The translations under genes were made by a program, and so were the position numbers. A stretch of 64,000 bases of DNA from Desmonostoc muscorum FACHB-395. GTDB taxonomy: Bacteria; Cyanobacteriota; Cyanobacteriia; Cyanobacteriales; Nostocaceae. The DNA lies in NCBI RefSeq assembly GCF_014698035.1, contig NZ_JACJSF010000031.1, positions 24,275 through 88,274 on the forward strand. Reading direction: 5' to 3'. Positions 1 through 8,524 of this stretch are shown one piece after another (the first letter of the stretch is position 1; each line of letters opens with the position of its first letter). The notes beneath the pieces are model-generated. The model did no database searches, was not told where the DNA came from, and was given only the letters and a program-made list of their open reading frames with translations.

Positions 1-110
1 TTTCAGAACATCTCAATGTAACAAAAAACTTTGGCTAACCAGGTTCAGTCAATAAAGCGCGCAGATGTTCGACTCTATTTCCTTTAGTCTTTACAGATAA
101 ATGTGAAATT

Positions 111-1358
111 ATGAAGACAAACTCATCCAACTCGCTGTTAGCAGTACCAACGGGCCCACTAAAGATTTCAGAGTTGCCCCCTAATAATGTGGGTATAACT
201 GGTGAATCTATCCATTTATCTCTAGTAATTCCTACTTATAAAGAGCGTGACAACATCCAAAATGTGGTCAGTATATTGAGTCAGTTACTGGATGAATCAA
301 TTCCAGGAAAATATGAACTAATTGTGGTAGACGATGATAGCCCAGACCGAACTTGGGAAATAGCACAATCTCTGACAACAGAATACCCTCAGTTGCGGGT
401 GATGCGACGAGAACAAGAACGGGGGCTATCTTCGGCAGTGATTCGTGGGTGGCAAGCAGCTACGGGAAGTGTGTTAGGGGTAATTGATGGAGATTTGCAG
501 CATCCGCCAGAGGTGCTAATGCAACTGTTGCGTAGTGTTGAGCAGGGAGCGGATTTGGCAGTAGCTAGTCGTCATGTTGAAGGAGGGGGTGTTAGTAGCT
601 GGAGTGTTGTCAGACGTTTATTGTCTCGTGGCGCTCAATTATTAGGCTTGGTTATTTTGCCGGGAGTACTGGGCAGAGTTTCTGACCCGATGAGTGGTTA
701 TTTTATGGTGCGTCGAAGTGCGATCGCTAATGCAACACTCAATCCAGTGGGATACAAAATTCTCTTAGAAGTAATCGGTCGGGGAAAGGTAGATGAAGTT
801 GCCGAAGTTGGATATGTATTTTGTGAACGCAAAGAGGGTGAAAGCAAAGTTACATGGAAACAATACATAGATTACATTCACCATTTAGTAAGATTACGGC
901 TAACTGGAGGTAATAAAAAACAAAAACTTACTCAACAAACGGGTTTCCCCATTGGCCGATTTATCCGCTTTGGCTTAGTAGGACTGAGTGGGGTATTTGT
1001 GGATATGACAATTCTTTATTTACTCAGCGATCCCACTACCTTGGCTTGGCCTCTAACACGCAGCAAAATTATGGCTGGTGAAATTGCGATTTTAAATAAT
1101 TTTTTGTGGAATGACGCTTGGACATTTGCTGATGTCAGCGCCAGACAGCAAGAATGGCATCAACGCCTGAAGCGGTTTTTGAAGTTCAACGCCATTTGCC
1201 TTGCTGGCTTAGTATTGAATGTACTGGTATTAAATTTGGTATTCAATTTTCTTATTCCTAACCGTTATATTGCCAACTTTATTGCGATCGCAGTTGCTAC
1301 TATCTGGAATTTCTGGATTAATTTGAAACTTAGCTGGCGTGTCACCGAAGTGAAATAA
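111..1358 (+). CDS. GT2 polyprenol-phosphate glycosyltransferase fused to GtrA domain
   Basis: A two-domain membrane glycosyltransferase. Residues about 36-265 form a GT2 domain like dolichol-phosphate mannose synthase: a nucleotide-binding DDDSPD at 74-79, DGDLQHPPE at 126-134 (metal/donor site) and DPMSGYF at 192-198. Residues about 281-411 are a GtrA-type domain with four hydrophobic segments. Proteins of this layout transfer a hexose from a nucleotide sugar to a polyprenyl phosphate at the cytoplasmic face, and the GtrA part is thought to help move the lipid-linked sugar across the membrane. Donor sugar and acceptor cannot be read from sequence. The first ATG at 111 leaves a 35-residue polar leader before the fold. 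It stands alone: no co-directional gene follows for about 0.7 kb. Confidence 0.9.
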   Translation: MKTNSSNSLLAVPTGPLKISELPPNNVGITGESIHLSLVIPTYKERDNIQNVVSILSQLLDESIPGKYELIVVDDDSPDRTWEIAQSLTTEYPQLRVMRREQERGLSSAVIRGWQAATGSVLGVIDGDLQHPPEVLMQLLRSVEQGADLAVASRHVEGGGVSSWSVVRRLLSRGAQLLGLVILPGVLGRVSDPMSGYFMVRRSAIANATLNPVGYKILLEVIGRGKVDEVAEVGYVFCERKEGESKVTWKQYIDYIHHLVRLRLTGGNKKQKLTQQTGFPIGRFIRFGLVGLSGVFVDMTILYLLSDPTTLAWPLTRSKIMAGEIAILNNFLWNDAWTFADVSARQQEWHQRLKRFLKFNAICLAGLVLNVLVLNLVFNFLIPNRYIANFIAIAVATIWNFWINLKLSWRVTEVK

Positions 1359-2043
1359 TCACAACGAGATTTTGATTTTTACCTTTAGAACGAACTAAAA
1401 TTTCAGGATAAAGGTAATTTTATAGTAAAAAAGGATACTTAGTAGCTAAGGTCATCCCTTTTTGGCTTGTCAAAAGGTGAAAATTGCACGCTTGTATATT
1501 GAAAGAGTGTAGTAGACCTAATTTACGCTGGTTCTAAGAAACTTGATGAGGGATTTTCTTACTATTCTTCCCACTGCATAGCCTAAACCCAAGCGTATTG
1601 GCTTATGAAAACGGGAAATTAGAAATCTTTTCCCTCCCCAATACATACCTACGGTGTATACATAAGTCTTAAAGACTTAGCTTAATGCGGTTTCGCTCGT
1701 TCCCATACGGAGTATGGGAACGAACGAAACCCACCTTTTTCGGTTGAAAACTTGCTCAATAAAAATAATTTAACTAAATATTTTACTAAAAGCTTACCTA
1801 TTCTTAAACTTGCACAACTAAAGTAACAGACAAACACCTGACAAAAATTAGTATCTATCTAACTCATAGATACCTAAAACAAGAAGTTGTTTCAATGAAA
1901 AGATTTTGAGTTAGTCTCTAGCCCTCACAAGTAAAAATACACATAATTTAGATACACAGGTGGATTTTGTTTTATACAAATCATTAGAGTTTCTTAATCA
2001 TTTTAAATATCGAGATTGCCTGATAATTATGTAGTTACTGTTA
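1359..2043. other. Long spacer upstream of Crp/Fnr gene
   Basis: 685 bases with no convincing gene. It contains one strong hairpin (1690-1730, listed separately); the rest is AT-rich. The long leader before the regulator gene at 2044 probably carries its promoter, but I cannot place a -35/-10 pair with confidence. Confidence 0.5.
1690..1730 (+). terminator. 41-base near-perfect hairpin followed by T-run
   Basis: The arms at 1690-1708 and 1712-1730 are 19 bases long with one non-Watson-Crick position, around a 3-base loop. A T-run (1736-1740) follows on the plus strand. It could terminate transcription from the glycosyltransferase gene, although it lies 330 bases downstream of that stop. It could equally be a copy of a mobile palindromic repeat. 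Confidence 0.5.
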
Positions 2044-2673
2044 ATGATATATTCCACAACTCCTACTTCAAACTCTTCTGTCGTGTCAAATAGCTCTGCT
2101 TTCGGCGGACAATTACCCCAGCAGATATTTACCCGTAGGGAAGTAATTCCACTTCAAAATGACGTACTTTGGCGTATTGAATACGGTGCAGTTCGTACCT
2201 TAACGTGGAGTGAAGATGGAACATTCATCACTCTTGGTTATTGGGGATTAGGGGATCTGATTGGCTATCCTTTATCTAGGGTCAAGCCCTACCAAATTGA
2301 ATGTCTCACAGGCGTGGAAGTAAGCATTGTACCGCCTCATTTATGGCATCAAGATATTAATGCTTTGTTGTCCCATATTCAACAGGCAGAGGATCTACTA
2401 AGTATTGTGCATCGAAAACCAATTTCGCTACGCTTATGGCAATTTTTGGTGTGGTTAAGTGAAAAATTTGGACGTGATGTAGATAAGGGAAAACTAATTG
2501 ATTTAAATGTTACCCATCAAGATATTGCTGAAGTATTAAATACCACGCGAGTAACAGTTACCCGCCTCTTACAGCAATTGGAGGAAGAAGGAACAGTTAT
2601 ACGTCACAAACGCCGCATTATTTTGCGTTTACCAAATAAACTAATTAAAAATTATGGTTCAGCAGTATGTTAG
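2044..2673 (+). CDS. Crp/Fnr-family transcriptional regulator
   Basis: A 209-residue regulator of the Crp/Fnr superfamily. Residues about 25-110 resemble the N-terminal cyclic-nucleotide-binding-like beta roll (with GDLIGYP), 114-143 the long dimerisation helix, and 145-198 a winged helix-turn-helix. The recognition helix lies around TRVTVTRLLQQLEEEG (168-183). The beta roll lacks an obvious cAMP phosphate-binding cassette (no RxS motif after a GE pair), so a cAMP receptor role is not supported. It also shows no Fnr-type cysteine cluster. The gene lies 115-130 bases upstream of an SLH porin gene in the same direction and might regulate it; that is inference from position only. NtcA is a different paralogue. 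Confidence 0.85.
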   Translation: MIYSTTPTSNSSVVSNSSAFGGQLPQQIFTRREVIPLQNDVLWRIEYGAVRTLTWSEDGTFITLGYWGLGDLIGYPLSRVKPYQIECLTGVEVSIVPPHLWHQDINALLSHIQQAEDLLSIVHRKPISLRLWQFLVWLSEKFGRDVDKGKLIDLNVTHQDIAEVLNTTRVTVTRLLQQLEEEGTVIRHKRRIILRLPNKLIKNYGSAVC

Positions 2674-2805
2674 CTGAATTGCTTGTAAAATTCACAGAGT
2701 TTAATGTATAATCGTGTCTGTGATTGTGTGTGGAATTCCCGAAAGTAAAGTGTTATAAGCATTTTACAGTGGTCGGGTTACTTAGGTGTGAGTGAGAGTA
2801 TAAAC

Positions 2806-4479
2806 ATGACAAAACGATTCTGGAATCTTTTTAAGGTTAGTCCAGTTATAGTAGCTGCGACATTTTTTGTTGCTAATAGTGCTTTAGCTACTGAAGTCAA
2901 CGAACAAGTAACAAATGCTGCCCAGTTATCTGAAGCTCAAGACTCTAATGATATGAGTCAGGTAACATCAGTTTCGCAATTTTCAGATGTGCAACCCACA
3001 GATTGGGCATTCCAAGCTTTACAATCTCTAGTTGAGCGCTACGGCTGTATTGCAGGTTATCCCAACAGTACCTATCGTGGGAATCGTGCTTTGACCCGTT
3101 ATGAATTTGCCGCAGGTTTAAATGCTTGTTTAGATCGGGTTAACGAACTGATTGCTACAGCTACTGCTGATTTGGTCAGCAAACAAGATTTAGCTACTTT
3201 ACAGCGCTTACAAGAAGAATATTCTGCTGAATTAGCAACTCTGCGCGGTCGTGTGGATGGACTAGAAGCCCGCACTTCTGAACTTGAAGCTAATCAGTTC
3301 TCCACTACCACCAAGTTGGTTGGGGAAGCAATTTTCAACGTGTCTGATGTTTTTGGTGGAAATAGGGCTGATACAGATGCCAACCCTAACAATAATCCAG
3401 ACTTAAATAGCAACACTGTTTTCTCTGATCGCGTGCGTTTGAACTTGTACAGCAGTTTCACTGGTAAAGACCAGTTGCAAATCCGTTTAAATGCTGGCAA
3501 TATCGTTTCCAACGTTGGTAGTGTTGTTGGTGGTGTTGCAAGCGGTACTGGTACTAACATGACCCGCTTGGGTTATGACGGTGATAACAATAACTCTGTT
3601 GTGATCGATAAAATCAACTATGCTTTCAACTTCACTGACGCAGTGCGTGTCAAGATTGATGCGAGTGGCGGTGAATTGTATGAAAACGTAAACACCTTTA
3701 ACCCTGACTTTGCAAGCTCTGGTAGAGGTGCGCTTTCTCGATATGGACGTTTCAGCCCCATCTACCGTCAAGGTCAAAATGGTGCTGGCTTGACTGTTAC
3801 TTTCAATCCTAACCAAGCTATTAGCTTGACTGGTGCTTATTTAGCACCTTCAACTGGTAATGGTGTCTTTGGTGCTAATAATCCCGGACTTAGTAACGGT
3901 CTGTTTGATGGCGATAACACTATCTTCGGTCAATTAACTTTCAAACCCACCAAAGCCTTCAATATTGGTTTGACCTACGCTCGTAGTTACTTCGCTGGTA
4001 ATGCTGCCAACAGCCTCTTCCAAGGTACAGGTAGCACCTTTGCCAATAACCCATTTGGAACTGGGGCTCGTACTGAATCTAACAACTACGGTGTAGAAGC
4101 GACATTTCAACTTGGCTCTAACTTAGCTATTAGTGGTTGGGGAGGTTATACAACTGCTGATGCTAGGAGTGGTGTTAACGTTGGTAGAGATGCAGACCTT
4201 TGGTACTGGGCTGGATCGCTTGCTTTAAAAGACTTCGGTGGAGAAGGCAACGTTTTAGGTGTTATCTTTGGTCAACCACCCAAAGTTACTGGTGGCAGCA
4301 TCAGAACAGTTAATAACTTAGACACCGATACCTCTTATCACTTAGAAGGTCTTTACAAGTTCAAGGTTTCTGATAATATTCAGGTCACGCCTGGCTTGTT
4401 GGTAATCTTCAATCCCGAACACAACGACGCTAACGATACCATCTATGTAGGTACTCTGCGTACTACCTTTACCTTCTAA
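2806..4479 (+). CDS. SLH-domain outer-membrane porin (iron-uptake porin type)
   Basis: A cyanobacterial major porin of the SLH/OprB class, about 557 residues. The ATG at 2806 begins a typical signal peptide (MTKRFW, hydrophobic stretch, cleavage near ANSALA); an in-frame GTG at 2788 is less likely. An S-layer-homology domain follows (motif QPTDWAFQALQSLVERYG, then ALTRYEFAAGLNAC), which anchors the protein to peptidoglycan-linked polymer. Next come a short coiled coil (DLATLQRLQEEYSAEL through GLEARTSELEAN) and a long Gly/Asn-rich beta-barrel with alternating hydrophobic strands. It ends in TTFTF with a terminal Phe, as expected for BAM substrates. Related proteins are annotated as iron-uptake or general inorganic-ion porins; the exact substrate is unproven. 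A clear terminator follows at 4517-4544. Confidence 0.92.
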   Translation: MTKRFWNLFKVSPVIVAATFFVANSALATEVNEQVTNAAQLSEAQDSNDMSQVTSVSQFSDVQPTDWAFQALQSLVERYGCIAGYPNSTYRGNRALTRYEFAAGLNACLDRVNELIATATADLVSKQDLATLQRLQEEYSAELATLRGRVDGLEARTSELEANQFSTTTKLVGEAIFNVSDVFGGNRADTDANPNNNPDLNSNTVFSDRVRLNLYSSFTGKDQLQIRLNAGNIVSNVGSVVGGVASGTGTNMTRLGYDGDNNNSVVIDKINYAFNFTDAVRVKIDASGGELYENVNTFNPDFASSGRGALSRYGRFSPIYRQGQNGAGLTVTFNPNQAISLTGAYLAPSTGNGVFGANNPGLSNGLFDGDNTIFGQLTFKPTKAFNIGLTYARSYFAGNAANSLFQGTGSTFANNPFGTGARTESNNYGVEATFQLGSNLAISGWGGYTTADARSGVNVGRDADLWYWAGSLALKDFGGEGNVLGVIFGQPPKVTGGSIRTVNNLDTDTSYHLEGLYKFKVSDNIQVTPGLLVIFNPEHNDANDTIYVGTLRTTFTF

Positions 4480-4516
4480 AATTGGTGATGGCAAATAAAG
4501 CTCAGAATTAGATAAA

Positions 4517-4544
4517 CAAAAGCCCACCTTGAGGTGGGCTTTTG
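4517..4544 (+). terminator. Rho-independent terminator after porin gene
   Basis: Arms of 12 bases (4517-4528 and 4533-4544) enclose a TTGA loop. The GC-rich core is GCCCACC/GGTGGGC, flanked by an A-run on one side and a T-run on the other, so it can work in both directions. It lies 38 bases after the porin stop and just past the stop of the convergent gene at 4562. Confidence 0.85.
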
Positions 4545-4561
4545 TTCAGGAAAAAAATTAG

Positions 4562-4822
4562 CTATGTAGGATTATAATCTGGCTGATTGGATATATCTTT
4601 AGGGGGGCGATCGCTACTCCAAGCCCACCACACAGTAGCACAGTGGCAATAATAGAACTCTTGCCATTTGCGACGACGGTCTTCTGTAAGTACAGGCGAT
4701 CGCCGATTTAGCCAAACTTTTTCAGCTTCTCGGCTAGTTGAGTGGCAATTAGGACAGCAAAATTCATAAGCGTGCATTGCCTGATTCGTCCATTCAGGTG
4801 GGAGGGTAGCAAAAGCGTCCAT
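4562..4822 (-). CDS. Small putative zinc-ribbon protein
   Basis: An 86-residue protein I do not recognise by name. Cysteines and histidines are paired as expected for a zinc ribbon: CCPNCH at 22-27 and CHC at 59-61, followed by a Trp-rich stretch (VWWAWSSDRPP). The N-terminus (MDAFATLPPEW) and the even composition look like a real cyanobacterial protein. It is convergent with the porin gene and shares its bidirectional terminator. Function unknown; metal binding is inference from residue spacing. Confidence 0.7.
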   Translation of the reverse strand: MDAFATLPPEWTNQAMHAYEFCCPNCHSTSREAEKVWLNRRSPVLTEDRRRKWQEFYYCHCATVWWAWSSDRPPKDISNQPDYNPT

Positions 4823-5090
4823 ATCGTTACAGTAATATCAATGGTTATCCAAAACTTTCAGGTTTTGAACTTGGGGGCAAACGGATACTATAAAATCCCG
4901 CCACACTATCAAACTGCTTTATCAATATTCTTATGGCTTTGTCTAAACTATTTACAAATCGCCATTTACAGAGATTTTCACTAATAGAATAACTATTTAG
5001 AAAGATTGCGATCGCATCTCACAAATCAAAGGTTAACACAAATGGTAACTAAAATAATTACTATGCACATTATGGCTAATAATTAAATTT

Positions 5091-5696
5091 ATGGAGCCAA
5101 ATGTTGAAATTCGCCGTTTATTAGATGTAATGCCTGCTTCTGGCCGGATGACGACAAAAATCGTTAGTAAGCCGGAACAGGCAAAAGTGATTGATGCGTC
5201 CTTTCCTCAACCCTGGAATCAGACGCGACCAATATATATTAATTTCGATTTATGGCGTTGCCTAGCCAAGCCGCAACGAGATTTGCTACTGTTGCAGATG
5301 GTTAGTTGGTTGACGGGGGTGAAGTGGTTTAAACCCAACATTTATCAAGGTGTCGTGCTAGTGGGGATGTTAGGTGGCTTATTAGAAGCATCACAGTCAG
5401 ATGTGGTGGGTGTAGCCATAGCTGGGGGATTAAGTGCGATCGCTGCTTTTCGGATCTGGCGCACTAATAAATCTCAAGAGTCAGAGTTAAATGCCGATAC
5501 AGCAGCAATTCGCATCGCACAACGGCGCGGTTATTCAGAAGCTGAAGCAGCGCAACACCTATTATTAGCAATTGAAGGGGTAGCAAAAATTGAAGGGCGT
5601 TCTGGTTTAAATTTTACTGAGTTGATTCGTTGCCAAAACCTCAGAGCGATCGCAGGGTTATCACCAGTGGGTATGCCAGAAAGTTATGATAAGTAG
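5091..5696 (+). CDS. DUF3318 family membrane protein
   Basis: A 201-residue protein resembling the DUF3318 family of cyanobacteria. The N-terminal 80 residues are soluble, with the conserved-looking stretches RRLLDVMPASGRM (8-20) and PIYINFDLWRCLAKPQRDLL. Two hydrophobic segments lie at about 84-100 and 104-121. A C-terminal soluble part contains NADTAAIRIAQRRGYSEAEAAQHLL. Function is unknown; the family is essentially restricted to cyanobacteria. The ATG at 5091 follows an AT-rich leader with no clear Shine-Dalgarno. Confidence 0.8.
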   Translation: MEPNVEIRRLLDVMPASGRMTTKIVSKPEQAKVIDASFPQPWNQTRPIYINFDLWRCLAKPQRDLLLLQMVSWLTGVKWFKPNIYQGVVLVGMLGGLLEASQSDVVGVAIAGGLSAIAAFRIWRTNKSQESELNADTAAIRIAQRRGYSEAEAAQHLLLAIEGVAKIEGRSGLNFTELIRCQNLRAIAGLSPVGMPESYDK

Positions 5697-5726
5697 AATA
5701 AATGTCTCTGTTGCTTATTTGTAGCA

Positions 5727-5842
5727 ATAAACCTCGTCTACCTTGAGAACCGTAGTTTTGTAGCGACTGTCTTAAAAGTCAAGCGATCGTTAACAAAAAA
5801 CTGGGACGGTGAACGTTGGCGCAACTGAGGAACACTGCGCTA
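5727..5842 (+). repeat. Inverted dispersed repeat, copy 1, proximal block
   Basis: About 115 bases that recur in reverse complement at about 23666-23780 with only a few substitutions and a small indel. A second shared block, 6007-6040, matches 23390-23423 in the same inverted arrangement. The DNA between the two blocks differs between the copies. An open frame across this copy (5816-6004) is not convincing as a gene. Confidence 0.7.
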
Positions 5843-6006
5843 GATTCGGCGGTGGCTGGTAGTAAGGATTTTAGCAGCCTGCACCAGGCACTCCGCTTCG
5901 CCGCCAAATCTTCCCTAGTTGCTGGATTTCGCATGTGGGCAAAAAAGAGCATAAGAATGAGATCCCAATTGAGTGAGCGATCGCTAAAGAGAGAGACTAG
6001 TTAAAT

Positions 6007-6040
6007 ATATCTTTTAAAAAACTCTAGGTTTCAACATAGA
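6007..6040 (+). repeat. Inverted dispersed repeat, copy 1, distal block
   Basis: About 34 bases (centred on ACTCTAGGTTTCAACATAG) that match the reverse complement of 23390-23423 almost exactly. Together with 5727-5842 it frames a 165-base unique stretch, suggesting a modular element whose interior was replaced or invaded. Confidence 0.6.
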
Positions 6041-6051
6041 TGAAGTTTAGT

Positions 6052-6114
6052 TTCCGAGTCCGAGGGTCAGCTGGCTCCACTAACATAAACTCCGGCTGAG
6101 TGAAGGACTCGGAA
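6052..6114 (+). ncRNA. Candidate structured RNA: two-helix stem-loop
   Basis: The outer stem 6052-6061/6105-6114 is 10 perfect pairs. A symmetric 5x5 internal loop follows, then an inner stem 6067-6074/6092-6099 (8 pairs, one G-U) closing a 17-base loop. CTTTT follows the outer stem on the plus strand. It lies downstream of, and antiparallel to, the PedR-like gene. I could not match it to 6S RNA, SRP RNA, tmRNA, RNase P RNA or Yfr1. It may be a small RNA or a terminator. Confidence 0.4.
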
Positions 6115-6234
6115 CTTTTGGTAGAGCGTTTAACACTGAAAACTTAGGCGTGAGGAGGGAAACAATCAGTCAACCTCAAAATTGGCTTGCAATTCTACCA
6201 GACCATAGCAATTACGTTGCTACTAGTAAATTGT

Positions 6235-6498
6235 TTATTCGATCTGGTTAGGGAGAAGACAGCAATTGACATCATTTAAGCAGACTTTGCCCCACTGTAA
6301 GGCCCAGCGGACAAGAGCTACTCGATTTTCAGTCTCGGTCTTGGTCAGAATATTGCTGATATGGTTATCAACTGTACGCTTGCTAATCTCCAGTTTACCT
6401 GCAATCTCTTGGTTAGTTAAGCCAGCGGCCACTAGGTCGATAATTTGCAGTTCTCTGTCTGACAGACTAACGGGGGTCTCAGACTTGCCACCAGCCAT
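6235..6498 (-). CDS. pedR: PedR-like small LuxR-type transcriptional regulator
   Basis: An 87-residue protein that is little more than a LuxR/FixJ-type helix-turn-helix: LSDRELQIIDLVAAGLTNQE (12-31) then a recognition region KRTVDNHISNIL (40-51). Single-domain proteins of this size match PedR of Synechocystis (Ssl0564), a regulator whose activity follows photosynthetic electron flow through thioredoxin and a C-terminal cysteine. This protein has Cys73, Cys79 and Cys80 in the matching tail, which supports the assignment. PedR controls photosystem, chlorophyll and high-light genes in that organism; the targets here are inference. A GC-rich region around the start (AAAGGAGG just upstream on the minus strand) gives a strong ribosome-binding site. 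Confidence 0.75.
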   Translation of the reverse strand: MAGGKSETPVSLSDRELQIIDLVAAGLTNQEIAGKLEISKRTVDNHISNILTKTETENRVALVRWALQWGKVCLNDVNCCLLPNQIE

Positions 6499-6861
6499 GA
6501 CTATTTCTATCCTCCTTTGGTATATCTACTTAATCACTCTTTCTAATTCTAGAAGATTCTTTTGTTGGTAGGGGTTTCAAGTATTAGCAGTAACACTATT
6601 GTCAATATTTTCTTTGGATTTTAAGTTGGCAAGAATATAAATCATGACAATATACAAGTATTATACAACACTTGTTTTTGTCTGTATTTTAGTATAAATA
6701 TTTAGATAATTTCGATGGTAATTAGAAGCATATAGATGTTATGGAGTAGTAAAAAATGCTATTTAATTCTATGAAGAACTGGCGACAAATTAGCAACAAT
6801 TGTTGTAGATTTTATACTGTAAATTCTTAATCCAAAATCGAAATCTCAAATCTAAAATGAA
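6499..6861. other. Divergent intergenic region
   Basis: About 360 bases between the divergent PedR-like and PfkB kinase genes. It is AT-rich, with no gene and no strong repeat. It must carry both promoters, but no box stands out enough to call. Confidence 0.4.
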
Positions 6862-7839
6862 ATGAGCAATTCCCGTGTTTTGTGCCTCGGTGAAATTTTG
6901 TTTGATTGTTTAGCCGATCAATTAGGGTTAAAGCTGGAAGAAGTTAAATCCTGGACTCCCTATCCAGGAGGGGCACCAGCTAACGTAGCCTGTGCTTTAG
7001 TCAAGCTGGGGACGACAGCAGGATTTATCGGAGCCGTTGGTGAAGATGAACCAGGAAATGCACTAGTCAAGCTATTACAAGATGTAGGTGTAGATACCAC
7101 GGGAGTACAACGTCACCCCACAGCACCAACGCGGCAAGTTTATGTTACACGGGATCTGGCTGGCGATCGCACCTTCGCCGGATTTGGTCAGTATGACACC
7201 GCAGAATTTGCCGATACTCGCCTGCAAGCCAAACAATTGCCAGATGCGCTGTTTCAAGAGGCAGATTTTCTGGTTTTGGGTACTTTGGAATTAGCCTATC
7301 CTGAAAGTGAACAGGCAATTTACCGCGCCCTAGAGTTAGCAGAACATTACGATCTGAAGATTGTTCTAGATATCAATTGGCGGCCTGTATTTTGGGACGA
7401 GCCAAAAATCGCTCATCAAAAAATTCCAGAATTATTTAAGCGAGTAGATTTCCTCAAACTCTCCAAAGAAGAAGCTGAATGGCTATTTGAAACCGCAGAT
7501 CCTGGAGCCATTACTTACCGCTTGGCTTCAATTGAAGGAGTATTAGTAACAGATGGCGAAAACGGTTGCACCTACTGTCTGGGTGAGAACGAAGGCAAAT
7601 TACCTTCCTTTTCCATCCCCGTAGTTGATACCACTGGTGCAGGAGATAGCTTTTTGGCAGGATTCATCCACCAGTTGAGTCATTACGGCATCCACAGCTT
7701 GCGGGATGCTGAAACTGCAAAACGCATTGTCACTTATGCCAGTGCTGTGGGGGCACTGACTACCATTAAACCAGGTGCGATCGCTTCCCAACCAACAGAT
7801 GCTGAAGTTGAAGCTTTTCTAGCCTCACATCAACTCTAG
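6862..7839 (+). CDS. PfkB-family sugar kinase (fructokinase-like)
   Basis: A 325-residue ribokinase/PfkB-fold kinase. PfkB signature 1 is GGAPANVACALVKLG (36-50). Signature 2, DTTGAGDSFLAGF (256-268), contains the catalytic base Asp262 and the anion-hole Gly residues. Length and the CLGEILFDCLADQ opening match bacterial fructokinases, which phosphorylate fructose at the 6-position with ATP in the cytoplasm. Adenosine, ribose or KDG kinase activity cannot be excluded from motifs alone. The ATG at 6862 overlaps an upstream ATGA; no Shine-Dalgarno is evident. It probably feeds fructose from sucrose breakdown into glycolysis and the oxidative pentose phosphate route. Confidence 0.85.
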   Translation: MSNSRVLCLGEILFDCLADQLGLKLEEVKSWTPYPGGAPANVACALVKLGTTAGFIGAVGEDEPGNALVKLLQDVGVDTTGVQRHPTAPTRQVYVTRDLAGDRTFAGFGQYDTAEFADTRLQAKQLPDALFQEADFLVLGTLELAYPESEQAIYRALELAEHYDLKIVLDINWRPVFWDEPKIAHQKIPELFKRVDFLKLSKEEAEWLFETADPGAITYRLASIEGVLVTDGENGCTYCLGENEGKLPSFSIPVVDTTGAGDSFLAGFIHQLSHYGIHSLRDAETAKRIVTYASAVGALTTIKPGAIASQPTDAEVEAFLASHQL

Positions 7840-8009
7840 GAACTAACATAAGCCACTGGGATATCAGCCACTAAAGGCTGATACTCCCGACTAGAAAATT
7901 GACGAGAATTCTTATGCCAAACTTTATACTTTATAGCTGCATAAACAGCGATGCTAATAAATACAAGTGAATAGAAAATACAGATTAGCTTAAAGTATTG
8001 ATGAAGCAT
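7836..8009 (-). CDS. Possible small single-span membrane protein
   Basis: A possible 57-residue protein starting at the ATG at 8009: a hydrophobic segment (about residues 8-26), then basic residues (IKYKVWHKNSRQ) and a polar tail ending VADIPVAYVSS. The layout of a membrane anchor with a cytoplasmic basic tail is plausible. However, its start codon lies one base from the divergent gene at 8011 and its end overlaps the kinase stop, leaving no room for its own promoter. It could be chance. Confidence 0.3.
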   Translation of the reverse strand: MLHQYFKLICIFYSLVFISIAVYAAIKYKVWHKNSRQFSSREYQPLVADIPVAYVSS

Positions 8010-8010
8010 T

Positions 8011-8442
8011 ATGAAAAAAATCACAAAATGGCTTTTGAGTTTAGCGATTGTTCCTGCAAGTTTGGTATTGACATCTAGCCATACTAAAGCCAGTCAGCTT
8101 GCTGGTGAGTGGTTCTTTGGTCTCTGGGATTGTAATATTGACGGTAGACCAGCCCAAATGCAGTGGAAAGTAGTCGATGATCCACAAACTAGTTGTAGTG
8201 GTGATGTTTGTTCTACTACTTCTGCTGTCCGTCTCGTGGGGCAGTTTAGTGATAATGGTAGTGCGTGGGTTCCTCTAGGAAAACGTTTCTCCAGCACTAA
8301 AAGACAGGATTTAGGTATTCGTTATTTAGGTGTAGAACAAGATAACTGGTATCTCAAATACAACAGTCTTACTAAAATCGCGGATGGTTGGACGACATGG
8401 CGGGGTAAGCGCTACCCACTACAATGTCGTAATCGCAGATAA
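8011..8442 (+). CDS. Secreted small protein, DUF6006-like
   Basis: A 143-residue protein with an N-terminal signal peptide (MKKITKWLLSLAIVPASL, cleavage near HTKAS). The mature part is a compact, Trp- and Cys-containing domain: GEWFFGLWDCNIDG, DDPQTSCSGDVCS, YPLQCRNR. The four cysteines could form two disulfides in the periplasm. It resembles the DUF6006 family of cyanobacterial secreted proteins. Function unknown. It lies 170 bases after the kinase gene in the same direction; co-transcription is possible but not shown. Confidence 0.7.
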   Translation: MKKITKWLLSLAIVPASLVLTSSHTKASQLAGEWFFGLWDCNIDGRPAQMQWKVVDDPQTSCSGDVCSTTSAVRLVGQFSDNGSAWVPLGKRFSSTKRQDLGIRYLGVEQDNWYLKYNSLTKIADGWTTWRGKRYPLQCRNRR

Positions 8443-8524
8443 AGATTTGCCAAATTATGTATCGCTAACTTTGAGAACTAAACACGCCAGCACCACATTT
8501 TATTAACTTAGATAGGCTAGTACT

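Noticed and set aside
3294..3816. Minus-strand frames within the porin gene
   Set aside because: Shadow frames of a strongly coding, repeat-like beta-barrel sequence.
5816..6004. 62-codon open frame (MAQLRNTALDSAV...)
   Set aside because: It starts at a TTG inside the inverted dispersed repeat, has no ribosome-binding site, and the other repeat copy diverges in sequence right after the shared part. More likely repeat DNA than a gene.
6052..6114. Assignment of the stem-loop as 6S RNA, SRP RNA or Yfr1
   Set aside because: Length, loop sequence and lack of the conserved family motifs do not fit; kept only as an unassigned structured RNA.
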